The notes: generated by a model not told the origin, from the letters alone. A stretch of DNA of 64,000 bases from Sycon ciliatum (GCF_964019385.1 NC_088650.1:29730685-29794684), one strand, 5' to 3'; counted from the stretch's first letter, positions 26,349 through 38,811 are shown. Numbers and translations are program-made.

Positions 26349-28110
26349 CTATCTCTCTCTCTCCCCTCTCTGTCTGTCTCTCTCTCTCTTTCTGCCTCTC
26401 TATCGATCTATCTTTCTCTCCCCCTTTATCTCTCTATCTATCTATCTACTGTATCTATTCTGTCTATCTCCCTCTATCTCTCGCTCTCACACAGTGCAAG
26501 TGTGCGTTACATTCTGTCTACAGGACAGCTGAGGTGATTGCAATATGCAAGACGCACTGTGAATGGTTTTCTCCGCCATACCTTATCTAATGAACTGGCA
26601 GACAAGTACTAACTGTAAATCAGCCTGCATGCATACCTTTGGCACAGCTAAGCTGCAGGGTCTTAGATTCATGATAAGGCAGGCGCCTAAGTCTGGTGTA
26701 CATGTAGCTTATTAAGTTTCTGTCACCCCTTTCGTGTCCGCGAATAACTCAAACATGATGGTGTTGAATTTCAATTTACTCATGCCTGTTAGCATCCCTG
26801 TTAGCATCCCTGTTAGCATCCCAGTATGTTGCACCTGTCTCACCCTTAGAAGCCGGCGCATCAGCCACACCACAGTTGCAACAAGTTACATGTGCAATGA
26901 TCATCCTTTTCGGTGTTGGCCGTGATCATTGGCTACCAACAAACCTTTCGATCCTCATTCAGGACTTAGCATCTTACTGAAACATATCATCGGTGGTTTA
27001 AAATGTGCTTTTCAAGCACTCTCCTCGGTCAAAAGGAGTTTTTGAAGGGTGTGTCTGAGTACACCCTTCAAAGCGGTGAACCCCTTGATAGGCGACACGC
27101 CTCTGGGTCATCCTAATAAAGATATTATTATTATTATTATTGCGAAGAGCTCCCCTGGCTACAGATCTCAGTGGATTGGTGCTTGAAGAGTGGCAGTACT
27201 GTACTCAGATAAACATGTTCGTTTGCATGGATGTACGGATGTGTCCAGCACAGTTCTCCGGGATGACAACAAGAGGTAGCAGGCTGGCTGATTGGGGCCT
27301 TCTCAAGTTTCTCTGAACCGTGAACGCCCCCAATCATCACTGCTTTGGCGTCACGCTGTTCAAAATATCGCCGTACAGCAGTTGGAAATGTATGCATACA
27401 ATCATTAGCACTGTGCATACATGTAACCTGTACTAGTGGACATGCAGGAAGTGAAGGAAGAGTAGAAACATGAGAACTGCTAGGTGAAGACAATCAATCC
27501 CACTACGTATAATAATACTCAAATTGTAATAATGAAACGTTCCTTGTGCAACTACATGTACGTGCAGCCAATCAGCCGCAGGCGAGGGAACACAGAAAGC
27601 GATACAAGCACAGAGTGGATGTTTGTGATTTGCTTCCGTATCTAATTAGGTAATGAGGCGAACAGGTACACTTGTACATGTTTCCTGTGTTCGGTTACAT
27701 GCGTTTGCGCACGGTCACAGCTGTACATCGAGCTTGTAAGGTGAACTAATAAAATAATAATTCGGGATAATGCGGGTGTGCCGTCAACATGAACGGTAAC
27801 AGTAGCTGTTAGCTCGTGTCACGATGATTTGCCAGTGCGTGGTGCCTCTGATACTCGAAGTCACTTGATTTTTTGTTTGTTTTTTAATCATATAGAGTGC
27901 AATCAGAGTGCAATTAGACTTCTTTTTAAAGTATTAGAGAGGCATTCCACGTCTTTTGACACGCACAAGAACACGTCGTATTGCCATTAGCATTGATGCG
28001 ATTCATCCTCGACATGTGGCGCGTGTAAAGTCACATATTTTGCTTTGGCAATCCTGTGAAACGGATAGAATGGGTTCTTCTGGGAATATCTAATTTTATG
28101 TCACACGGTT
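25029..28110. other. 5' flank of the CAP-TNF gene and intergenic DNA
   Basis: No gene is recognised. It contains CT-rich tracts (25713-25734 and 26313-26475), triple GTTAGCATCCCT-like units (26787-26822) and many short shadow frames. No clear TATA box was assigned. Confidence 0.4.
26960..27141 (+). mobile_element. Possible retroposon 3' end with AATAAAGATATTATT tail
   Basis: A segment ends in AATAAAGATATTATTATTATT, which looks like the 3' tail of a LINE or SINE. It also contains a small hairpin (AAGGGTGTGTCTGAGTACACCCTT). No coding part remains. Confidence 0.35.
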
Positions 28111-28627
28111 CCTGAGGATATTTGCATCTCCAAAGACAACCATCACAAAGGTATACATTGTACATGTACATGTACATGTATATACCACGAGTAAAACACA
28201 GTGGCTCACTTTTGGTCTCTTCCTCCTTGAACCATATGCACACCAGATGTGCAAACGTCATGTACATGTACATGTATGTTGAGACTTTGGGATGTTGCGG
28301 GTGCGCTGACATGTGTAACTCATTCATACTTCTAATGGAATTTTCCCTCGCATGGTTCTTCACGTTCTGTATCACAATGCGTAGATTCAACAATGAAGAT
28401 TATTTTAATAATACATACAAGCCTCTTTTGCACTTCGGATTGATACATGTACATGACTGTATAACACATGACATGATGAAGTACAAGTACAAGTACAGTC
28501 ATGTACATGTACATGTATGACATTGTAGTGCAAACACCTGATGTACTGGAAATACATGTATCTTGCTAGATCACCACCCTCAACGGGTCTTCCAAAATTA
28601 GTCGCGTCTTTTGCTATCCTACAGTTA

Positions 28628-28952
<325 letters not shown>

Positions 28953-30240
28953 TATGAAACGCTCAGACTCTAGATATCCGCTGGTCTCGCCAAAACAATG
29001 AGATTGACAGTAGCAGCAGCAGCATTCCTTTGGGAAACATCACCCATTGAGCAAGCAATTTCCCTGCGTGATTTCGCTCAGTCTCTCTGCACCTCAGTGT
29101 CCCCATCAGGCCTGACCCTACTGTAGGCTAGCACATGCACACGGCACAGGCCAGAGATTGACGGGTTATTTCGCCGCCGCGGCACGCATGCATGCATAAT
29201 ACATGCGCAACATTTGTATTTGTATTTATTCAACATTTCCTGGCTCGTCAAACGACTGCCAATGCCAATGAATGTAAAATGAAGGGTGATAGCCAACCAC
29301 GGAAAATATCCGAAACAGTAAAACATAATTGCATGGTGACTGTCCGCAGTATTCTAATGTTCCATGACGTTGGGGAAGCAGCGTCCCATTCCAAGCTCGC
29401 GCATATCATTTAATGCCGTAGCACCGTACTTAATGTGAATAGGGTTACCTCACATCTCTCTTCACGCTGTGCTTGTGTTCAGGCACACCCTGGGTATTCA
29501 CTCTGGTGATAAGAAAGAGCGGGAGATGTTATCAACTCAATTGCTCCCCTCCATCCCACGCACACAATATTGTAGTTCCATGAATCCGTACCCTTACCTG
29601 TTATCTTTTGATGTACTAGTGTGTGTAGTACTGTTTTGTCGACGGAAGAAACTTGAGGCTGACTGGGAACAGTGCAGATGCCTGAAGAGTGATCAATGTC
29701 CTCAGGCAGAGCTTAAAGCTGCTTTCCATACGGCAAGGAGAGAGGGAAGTAAGTAGTTAGTGGACTAGTTATGAGGCAACTCCGAGCTTCAAGGTTGGAT
29801 GAATCTGTACAAGTGCTCTTACCATTAATTTAACCCGGTCCGGGCCGAGCGTACTGTGTACATGTATGTAGCGCTAGTCCCGAGAATATGGGCAATCTGC
29901 TGGTTCAGTGGTTGTGCCTGCGCAATCAGCAAATTGCGCAAATGGATCAACGCAATCTGAGGACTTCTAGTTCTATACATACTGTTTCATACTGTAGAAC
30001 AATGTAATTTTAGGTGTAGTAAAATTTCAGTATCAGGGACCTGCCAGGTTTCAGGTGTAATGCAGAATTACAATGTAGGTGACCAGCGTTCCCTGCACCT
30101 ACAGTGCATACTCTAGTGCCATTTAGATGTTTAAGTGCCCGGTTTCTCTACCGAAATTTAATTAAGTAACACCGAAAGTAACGTGTGGTACAGTACCTGA
30201 TTCACTCGGAGATTAACGCCACGAGATACTGTAGCTGAGC
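28953..30240. other. Intergenic DNA
   Basis: Nothing is recognised. A plus-strand frame ending near 29756 has CRRKKLEADWEQCRCLKSDQ but no family I can name. Confidence 0.35.
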
Positions 30241-30245
30241 GTAGG

Positions 30246-30374
30246 AATGATGTACAATCATGTACATGTACATGTACGGCATGTGGATCTACATGTACAT
30301 GTACATGTACATGTACGCCATGTGGATCTACATGTACATGTACATGTATATTTACATGTACATGATGTACAATG
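30246..30374. repeat. (TACATG)n array with GGCATGTGGATC spacers
   Basis: Three runs of ACATGTACATGT are separated by near-identical 15-bp spacers (CGGCATGTGGATCTA and CGCCATGTGGATCTA). This is the densest example of a palindromic word scattered through the window. Confidence 0.85.
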
Positions 30375-30408
30375 ACCACACAGCAATGAAGCAAACAAGT
30401 CTCTTTCC

Positions 30409-30449
30409 GCCGTTACTCGGAGTTTCGTGTGAAACATTCATCAGACAGC
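30409..30449 (-). ncRNA. Hammerhead ribozyme candidate
   Basis: Stem I GCTGT/ACGGC, CTGATGA, stem II TGT-ttc-ACA (the outer pair is an A-C mismatch), GAAA, ACTC/GAGT stem III with a one-base gap, and a GTA cleavage triplet. All core bases are intact, unlike its relative at 23744-23788. The short stems make monomer activity doubtful. Confidence 0.55.
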
Positions 30450-30814
30450 ATACATTGTATGACCAAGACTAGCATTCACTAGAATATAATTATATATATA
30501 AAGTCTTGAGAAAAGAGGGCAGAGGTGATGGAGATACAACATTTCAATAGCACGAGGACAAGGAGGTGACAAAAATCAGCGAGTGACGGCGGAAATAAAT
30601 AATTTTAGTTTGGTCCATTGCTGTGTGATTGCATACTTTGAAGTATACGCACACATGTACACTGTATGTGTGCGTATACAATCAAAAGACTATAACAGTA
30701 CATAATATTATATGGAGGCGGGTTATACACCTGTACATTGACTGAATACAAACAAAATGTCAGGTACATGTACAAGTACCGGTACTTCGAAGTACAAACG
30801 AAAATCCGGTTGAA

Positions 30815-32776
30815 CAAAAAGTGATTAAATGTCTCCACTCACTAGTTTCATTCAAGTTTGTTAAGCAGCTTCGTTCGCCGACCCCTGTTGGAAACCCTAT
30901 CATCACTGAACTCCATGAAAATAACACAGTACACAACGACCCTACCCAGATTGCCAATGCTCTGAATCGCCAATTCATCAGCTTTGGAACACCGGATGAT
31001 CCTGCATGGTCTCTTCCTGGTATTCCATACCACGGGGCCCAGCACTACCCTCTTTTAGCACTACTCCCACCGCCATTGCCCAACACATCCGTCGCCATAA
31101 GCCCAAGAAGGCGGCAGGTGCAGATGGCATATCCCATGAACTCCTAAAAGCCCTGTCTCCTAGTATAGCTATCCCTCTCAGCCTAGTTTTCAACCAGTTC
31201 TTCGCCACCGGAATCTTCCCTGATGTCTGGAAGGCAGCTGTGGTTGTGCCTATTTACAAGAATAAAGGCAGTAAACTGTCTGCATCCAATTATCGGCCGA
31301 TTTCACTCCTTTCCACCATTTCAAAGCTCTGTGAACGTGTGACATTTGGCCACTTATACCAACATGTGAACCCGGTCCTTGATCCGTCACAGTCTGGATT
31401 TCGGCGAGGCGATTCGACCGCCCGGCAGTTGCTGAGGCTTGTGCAGAAGCTCTATGAATGCAAAGATCAGAAGCAATTTAGCCTCCTATGTTTTTTCGAC
31501 CTGAGCAAAGCATTTGACACTGTCTGGACAAGGGGTCTCCTCCATAAGTTAGCAGCGTTTGGCGTAGCCCGGACGTGTCTGCAGTGGCTCACCAGCTATC
31601 TCACTGAACGTCGACAGAGTGTCCGAATTGGACATGCCCTGTCCGCCCCTCTAACAGTCCACTCTGGAGTGCCCCAGGGCTCTATCTTGGGGCCTCTATT
31701 GTTCATCGTATACGTTAATGATTTGGCAGGTTTGGATCATACCTCACTCTACGCGGACGATACAGCGCTCCATATAACCGAGCCAGGATTATTACAAGCC
31801 TGCGACTCGCTACAGTATCACATTAATCAAGTTGTGCGCTGGATGTCGAAGTGGAAACTCCGCCCCAATGTGTCGAAAACGGCAATCCTTTGTATCCCCC
31901 CACGACCCTCCAGTGACCTCACCCTCTTTACGACTCGGCTTTTTACTTTCCCTGATGATCCCATTGCTATCAACATTGTTAAAAATCACAAACACCTTGG
32001 TATATTTCTTGATGAACACTTGTCCTGGGATTCGCACGTAACCTATACACTGTATTGAAAAGCGAGTTTGCTCCGCGATAGGCTGCATTTCTCCTCACAT
32101 CTCCCATCTACACCATGGTTGTCGAATACAAATTTATCACTCTTATGTTCTTCCTTTGTTTGATTACTGCTCTCTCGTTTGGTCCTCCGGTCTATCCTCC
32201 GCTCTTATGCATCGGTTAGAAGTCACCCACCGTAAATTACTTCGATTAATATTTCGCATGCCCCCTCTGACCTCCTCTCAGACGCTATACATTTTGGCTT
32301 CCTCTTCCCCTCTCTCAGAACGCTTTCCCCACTCGGCATGCAAATTCATTCACCGTATTAAGCTTCAACTTGCTCCTCCTCATGCACTTGCGCATTTAAG
32401 CTGGTTCAATAATAGCTCGCGTTCTTTCCATTTCCCACTTGCCAGATCATCGATCCTTTTAAAATCCCCTCTGTTCAAGTCCTATTCTCATTGGTCTCGG
32501 CTTCCGCAGGAGGTAAAATCTCGTGACACCTTCGCTGCATTTTGTTCCATTCTGCCCGCGCCTAAGTCGAATTGAATTGAGTTCGTTGTTTTCCATTGCT
32601 AGCCTAATCTTCATACTGCTCTCTCCAGGTTCCTATAGTACTTCTTTTTTTTTGTTTTCTTTTCTCTTTTTTTCTCCTTCTTTTTCTCAGTTGTCCCCAC
32701 CATGGCTGGTTAAAATCGCCCGCATCACATGCTTATTGGCACTATGTCATCGTGATTGTGGAATAATAATAATAAT
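30815..32776 (+). mobile_element. 5'-truncated LINE with reverse transcriptase
   Basis: A non-LTR reverse transcriptase occupies most of 31006-32058: AAGADGISHELLKALSPSIA, NYRPISLLSTISKLCE, FFDLSKAFDTVW, HSGVPQGSILGPLLF and the catalytic YADDTALH. Upstream, PIITELHENNTVHNDPTQIA in another frame (30821-31147) is the preceding connector, so there is a frame break near 31030. A stop at about 32056 and a further shift separate the C-terminal part (32156-32575, LEVTHRKLLRLIFR, FPLARSSIL). The endonuclease is missing. The 3' end is a T-rich stretch then AATAATAATAAT. The motif set fits the Jockey/CR1 group, not resolved further. Inactive. Confidence 0.85.
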
Positions 32777-33446
32777 ATTGACTGGTTTTGAGGGAAAGAG
32801 ACAAACGGGAAAAGTCTGAAGAAAAAATTGACTGTCACCACCAGGACTCGAACCAGGGACCCTCGCTTGTAGCCAGCGATGCTCTAACCGCTGAGCTATG
32901 GTGTAGTCGTCATCCAAGCAGAGACCGTTCAACGTTTTCTTCAGACTTCGTAACTCACACTTCCTGTGAATCCACACAGGCGGGTGGGACGCAGCCCTCA
33001 CTGTAACCCACACACTTCACGTACAAACTAGCACGCGGGGAGCCCCAAGTCATAAAATATTGACTGGTTTTGAGGGAAAGAGACAAACGGGAAAAGTCTG
33101 AAGAAAAAATTGACTGTCACCACCAGGACTCGAACCAGGGACCCTCGCTTGTAGCCAGCGATGCTCTAACCGCTGAGCTATGGTGTAGTCGTCATCCAAG
33201 CAGAGACCGTTCAACGTTTTCTTCAGACTTCGTAACTCACACTTCCTGTGAATCCACACAGGCGGGTGGGACGCAGCCCTCACTGTAACCCACACACTTC
33301 ACGTACAAACTAGCACGCGGGGAGCCCCAAGTCATAAAATATTGACTGGTTTTGAGGGAAAGAGACAAACGGGAAAAGTCTGAAGAAAAAATTGACTGTC
33401 ACCACCAGGACTCGAACCAGGGACCCTCGCTTGTAGCCAGCGATGC
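32777..33446 (-). mobile_element. tRNA-derived SINE, two complete head-to-tail units plus a partial third
   Basis: The unit repeats every 282 bp (starts 32777, 33059 and 33341) with almost no differences. On the minus strand each has a tRNA-like core with box A TAGCTCAGCGG and box B GGTTCGAGTCC, 43 bp apart, as for an internal Pol III promoter. A tail follows containing CTTCAGACTTTTCCCG and CCCTCAAAACCAGTC. The third unit stops within the tRNA part at a (TAA)n tract. A diverged copy is at 38976-39146. Confidence 0.85.
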
Positions 33447-33620
33447 TAATAATAATAATAATAATAATTTCAGAACTAAATATTGCGACAGAGCTTTCGG
33501 CCATATTTTCAATTCATTGCATTCCCAACTCATCACAACCACGCGCTCTTCAGCCGAACCATACAGACACCAGCAAGGACACTTCCGTTGAGAGATAATT
33601 ATATATATTATTGCTCCACG

Positions 33621-33666
33621 CCTCTAGACAGCTGTTTCGCTCCCTGTCGGAGCTCATCAGTAGAGG
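33621..33666 (-). ncRNA. Hammerhead ribozyme in pLTR, copy 1
   Basis: Stem I CCTCTA/TAGAGG, CTGATGA, stem II GCTCC-gacag-GGAGC, GAAA, palindromic stem III ACAGCTGT and GTC. All invariant bases present. Confidence 0.85.
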
Positions 33667-34464
33667 ATGATAATGATGATAATGGAGGAATGATCATTCT
33701 TATACACCAGAAATGGCGCAAGTGCGCGCTTTCCACATAATATCAATGGCATATGCAAGCTGCTAAAATGGTAAAGTGTGAGAACAGCGATAAATAATCA
33801 TAGTACGCGCTCATTGGTGGAGAAACACACCACACAAGCGACGAAAATCTTACTCGGATTACTGATGCCAATGGAAAGTACATGTATGTTGTTTATTATT
33901 ATGATGTTGCAATGTCCATGTATGCAGGCGAGGCGAGACTCACCGCCGAGATCCCCCAACGCGACAGGCTCGGTTGCCGTTCAGGATTCACACCGACCTG
34001 TCCGCCCGTCAACAGGATCGACAGCGGGAGGCCCCACTGATGCCGATGTCGATGCACACCAGGAAACTTGTAGTCGTGAGTGTGATACTAACAGGTCTAG
34101 TAGCAACCACTGACAAACGAGAGGCCAGCTGGGGCATTCACTCCAGTCAGGGATGCTTGGTCGACGCTTCGTATCAGCAGCTCAGCTCAGTTTGATCAAA
34201 GATGTTGCAGATGTGTCTTGCTTTCCTCCTTCCTTCTTCACCGACTCGTCTTGTCATCTCTCCTTCTTTCTTCACCGACTCTTCGTGTCCACTCTGCTCT
34301 GCCACTAACGGCGCATTAAAACTTCAGAACTAAATATTGCGACAGAGCTTTCGGCCATATTTTCAATTCATTGCATTCCCAACTCATCACAACCACGCGC
34401 TCTTCAGCCGAACCATACAGACACCAGCAAGGACACTTCCGTGGAGAGATAATATTGCTCCACG

Positions 34465-34510
34465 CCTCTAGACAGCTGTTTCGCTCCCTGTCGGAGCTCA
34501 TCAGTAGAGG
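34465..34510 (-). ncRNA. Hammerhead ribozyme in pLTR, copy 2
   Basis: Identical in all stems and core to copy 1; lies in the partial left unit. Confidence 0.85.
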
Positions 34511-34785
34511 ATGATAATGATGATAATGGAGGAATGATCATTCTTATACACCAGAAATGGCGCAAGTGCGCGCTTTCCACATAATATCAATGGCATATGC
34601 AAGCTGCTAAAATGGTAAAGTGTGAGAACAGCGATAAATAATCATAGTACGCGCTCATTGGTGGAGAAACACACCACACAAGCGACGAAAATCTTGCATA
34701 TGCCATTGATATTATGTGGAAAGCGCGCACTTGCGCCATTTCTGGTGTATAAGAATGATCATTCCTCCATTATCATCATTATCAT

Positions 34786-34831
34786 CCTCTACTGATGAGC
34801 TCCGACAGGGAGCGAAACAGCTGTCTAGAGG
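34786..34831 (+). ncRNA. Hammerhead ribozyme in pLTR, copy 3
   Basis: Same motif in the inverted partial unit, now on the plus strand, the sense of the RT gene. Confidence 0.85.
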
Positions 34832-35198
34832 CGTGGAGCAATATTATCTCTCAACGGAAGTGTCCTTGCTGGTGTCTGTATGGTTCGGCTGAAGAGCGCG
34901 TGGTTGTGATGAGTTGGGAATGCAATGAATTGAAAATATGGCCGAAAGCTCTGTCGCAATATTTAGTTCTGAAGTTTTAATGCGCCGTTAGTGGCAGAGC
35001 AGAGTGGACACGAAGAGTCGGTGAAGAAAGAAGGAGAGATGACAAGACGAGTCGGTGAAGAAGGAAGGAGGAAAGCAAGACACATCTGCAACATCTTTGA
35101 TCAAACTGAGCTGAGCTGCTGATACGAAGCGTCGACCAAGCATTCCTGACTGGAGTGAATGCCCCAGCTGGCCTCTCGTTTGTCAGTGGTTGCTACTA

Positions 35199-35585
35199 CA
35201 GTAAGATCGGGCGCCGAAGAACGCAGGGGCTCGAGCGCAGCCTAGGAAAGTTCTTAAATTTTTGATTCTACTTTCTAGCCAGACCGTTCTTATTCACACG
35301 CGCGCGGCGAGTCGAGTGACGTCATGACGTTTGTCATGTACATGTACATGTAGTGCAATGTAGTACTTCTAATCTAAACTAGTGGGTGTCGTAAATGGGA
35401 ATGACTGTACATGTAGCAGTTACTGTTTACACGTGTACATGACATGTACTCACCTCCCATACATGTACAATGTAGATCTAGTGTTCTTAAATCTGATAAT
35501 TCTAGCCTGGACTGTTCTTAAATTTTGCCGGTTTTCCAGCCTGGGCGTTCTTCGGCGAGGTGTTCTTCGGCGCCCGATCTTACTG
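35199..35585. mobile_element. MITE inside one pLTR copy, with empty site in the other
   Basis: The 387-bp element has ends CAGTAAGATCGGGCGCCGAA and its exact inverse, with TA duplicated (35197-35198 and 35586-35587). The opposite unit reads TTGCTACTAGACCTG uninterrupted (same sense), so insertion occurred after the pLTR was duplicated. The interior has GTTCTTAAATTTT and AAGAACG words like the MITE at 1303-1708. Confidence 0.9.
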
Positions 35586-36018
35586 TAGACCTGTTAGTAT
35601 CACACTCACGACTACAAGTTTCCTGGTGTGCATCGACATCGGCATCAGTGGGGCCTCCCGCTGTCGATCCTGTTGACTGGCGGACAGGTCGGTGTGAATC
35701 CTGAACGGCAACCGAGCCTGTCGCGTTGGGGGATCTCGGCGGTGAGTCTCGCCTCGCCTGCATACATGGACATTGCAACATCATAATAATAAACAACATA
35801 CATGTACTTTCCATTGGCATCAGTAATCCGAGTAAGATTTTCGTCGCTTGTGTGGTGTGTTTCTCCACCAATGAGCGCGTACTATGATTATTTATCGCTG
35901 TTCTCACACTTTACCATTTTAGCAGCTTGCATATGCCATTGATATTATGTGGAAAGCGCGCACTTGCGCCATTTCTGGTGTATAAGAATGATCATTCCTC
36001 CATTATCATCATTATCAT

Positions 36019-36064
36019 CCTCTACTGATGAGCTCCGACAGGGAGCGAAACAGCTGTCTAGAGG
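36019..36064 (+). ncRNA. Hammerhead ribozyme in pLTR, copy 4
   Basis: Same stems and core as copies 1-3, 112 bp upstream of the RT frame and on its strand. Cleavage here would set the 5' end of an RT transcript. Confidence 0.85.
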
Positions 36065-36175
36065 CGTGGAGCAATATTATCTCTCAACGGAAGTGTCCTT
36101 GCTGGTGTCTGTATGGTTCGGCTGAAGAGCGCGTGGTTGTGATGAGTTGGGAATGCAATAATAATAATAATAATT

Positions 36176-38280
36176 TTGGAGGCACAGAGATCTGAAGAGC
36201 TGCTGGCTGACATACGCAGGGATTATCCGACAGACCAACAAGCTGATTTACCGGAGTCTGCTTCGCAGGTGGAAGTCCCAACACCGAATACCTGCCTAGA
36301 TAACGACCTGAAGCTAAGGAGGCTTTGCCAACCGTCGAAACAGCCGCCATCCTTGAGCCATGAAGAGGAAGCAAACATACGAAGATTGAAGGAAGATGTA
36401 GTAAACATATTTCAGAAGGAGCAAGACAGACGGAGTCGGGAAAGTACTAACCTGAAGCTCACCAGAGAGCAGAGCCAGCATCTTCAAGACCTCAAAGACA
36501 ACGACGACATTATCATCAAGCCTTCTGACAAGTCCAAGGGTTTCGTCCTTATGTCCAAGGCGAATTACGTCGCCAAGTGCAGCAGCCTGCTCGAAGACTG
36601 CAATAGCTACGAGAAGCTAGAGATGACACCTGAGAAACTGGACGACACAACGAAAGCATTCCTCAAAGAACACATCAATGGCAAGATTCCGACGAAGCTT
36701 GAGGATGCCGTGAACCCGAGTTATAGTCGAATGCCACAATTCTATGGTCTTCCAAAAGACCATAAGGAAGGTTTGCCAGTCCGACCAGTTGTAAGCTGTT
36801 GTGATGGACCCACAAGCAACCTATCTGTGCTGATGGAACGAATCCTTAACCAGTTGTTGCGTTTTGTACCCTCGCACCTGGCCTCTACTTTGGCATGCAT
36901 TCAAGAGCTCACGAAACACAAGAAACTGAATGAAGACTACCTGTTGGTGTCCCTCGACGTGGTCGGCCTCTACAGCAACATCCCGATCGCTGACGCCATT
37001 GAAGCTGCGACCACATTACTGGAGGAGCACCGCGAGGATGTCGATATGTTGGGTCTGAGTGTGAAGGATGTCCAAGATACCCTCCAATTCATCCTGACGA
37101 ATAACATATTCGAGTTCGACAATCAGCAGTACCGACAGCTGAAGGGAATCGCCATGGGCAACCATCTGGCGCCGCCATTGGCCATTATTTTCATGTCAGC
37201 GCTTGAGAATGCAGCCCTGTCTTCTGCTGAATTTCAGCCCTGCATTTTCAAGCGCTACATCGATGATATAATCATGCTGTGGCGACATGGAGGAGCGGCT
37301 CTGAGCAGGTTTGTTGCCCATCTCAACAACCAACACCCCTTCATAACATTCACCATCACACACTCCGACAACGACACCAGGAGCATCGACTTCCTGGATT
37401 TGACGTTGAGTGTCAGTCCCGAGTGTACGTTGGAGTGGGAGCTGTTTGTCAAGCCTTCACACAGCGGAGTTCACCTGTCATTCCTGTCGTCTGTCCCTTT
37501 GTCAACAAAGCGTGCAGTCGCAGTTAATCAGTGTCGTCGGGCAATCTCCAACGGTTCAACGGAGGCGGGAAGAGGAGCTGGAATCCAGAAAATCACAGCG
37601 CTACTGGAAGCCAACGACTATCCAGATCGAGAAATTCAACGGGCAGTTAAAACAGCAAAGAAACCGAATCGTGGCAAGATGAATCCATGGAAGAAGCCGA
37701 ATAAATCAATTCTCAAGCTCCCATTCATCAATGATGCACTGGCCGCTCGGGTTTCTCGCCGTGTTCGTCAGTATAGTCCAGATGTTCGTCTTGTTTTCAC
37801 GTCTGGTCCGTCATTGAAGCGTAGACTTGTCCGTTCGTCGTTTGGTACGCGTATGTGTCCGCGTGATGTGCAGCGTGCGAAGGTGAAGCGTGGTCCTGGC
37901 AGGCCAATGGTGTGCAGAGCATGCGACGCGGATGTGAAGAGCAGTGAATGTCTGACGAAGAATGTAGTCTATTGTATGTCATGTACATTGTGCGAGGAGC
38001 TCTACGTCGGGGAAACCGAGCGTCCAGTGAGGGAAAGATTCAAGGAACATTATCGAGAGGCAAGGGTGAGGGCAGTGAAGACTCCCTGGGGGGGGGGGGC
38101 CATTACAAGTCTGACCACCGAGAATTTGCAACATCATCGCCTAACTTTCAGCCTTTCCACCACGCCAAGATTCTCGGCAGGGAGTCTTCGCTGCCTTCCC
38201 GCAAGTACATGGAAGCAACCGAAATCAGAAGCAGAAAGCCAGCAATCAACTGTGACACTGGATGGAGACTATCGGCATAA
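36176..38280 (+). CDS. Penelope reverse transcriptase with GIY-YIG endonuclease
   Basis: The RT contains IIIKPSDKSKGFVLMSKANY, MPQFYGLPKDHKEGLPVRPV, LLVSLDVVGLYSNIPI (first catalytic Asp), QLKGIAMGNHLAPPLAIIFM and the catalytic FKRYIDDIIMLW. A Lys/Arg-rich linker follows, then a CRACDADV and MSCTLCEELYVGETERPVRE stretch, which is the YV-G variant of the GIY-YIG nuclease, with Arg and Glu downstream. Near 38090 a run of G changes the reading frame; the second frame continues the domain (RKYMEATEIRSRKP, GWRLSA) to 38280. This may be a sequencing slip. No ATG lies near the start, so the N-terminus may be spliced, truncated at the AAT tract, or start upstream. The enzyme copies element RNA at nicked DNA ends. 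The RT and nuclease pairing identifies an EN+ Penelope-like element. Confidence 0.85.
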
Positions 38281-38811
38281 ATTCATCAAGACAACAGGAC
38301 CTTCATGGTTACTGTGGGCAAGACCATCTCATCGAATGGATGCAATTACCACCCGTGAGGCTCGCACTCACGCACACCCCCCCCCCACACACACACACGC
38401 ACGCTCACACACACACACGTACGCACACACACACACGTGCACTCACACACACAAACACATACATACACACACTATCTTTCTCTGCCTCTGTCTCTCTCTC
38501 TTTCTCTCTCTTTCTGGCCTCGTCACCTTCACATCTAATTGGCGATCACACCAGTTGAGACATGCACTTCACGCTGACCCATCATCACCTGACTTGAGAT
38601 CTTGCAAGTTGAGACATTTGTTTTTAGGCTCTTACCTGGCGTGCGATATTGTGGGTAGGTTCTGTTTTTGTTTCTGAATATGTGACATTATCTTCAATGT
38701 TAGTCTTAATTCTTAGCACTAGTTATGATGTTCCTGGTATATTGCCACGTTATTGTTATTACCCTTTTTCTGTAGTTATATTGTTGTTTTGTTCACAGGA
38801 GTCACATATCC

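Larger units (their letters stand above)
33468..36157. repeat. Inverted Penelope terminal repeats (pLTR)
   Basis: Leftwards, a full unit (33468-34316) is followed by a partial unit (34321-34695). From 34696 the sequence inverts: a partial unit (to 34980) and a full unit (34981-36157) containing a MITE. Each unit begins or ends with TTCAGAACTAAATATTGCGA and contains a hammerhead. Arms are nearly identical, so the duplication is recent or was homogenised. The full units differ mainly by the MITE. Confidence 0.85.

Noticed and set aside
32830-32912. Functional tRNA gene
   Set aside because: Boxes A and B are good but the anticodon loop lacks the usual T33, the acceptor stem does not pair, and it is repeated within a SINE.
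32777-33446. Regular direct repeats that might suggest a CRISPR-like array
   Set aside because: Units are 282 bp with a tRNA-like Pol III promoter and no spacers, in a eukaryotic context.
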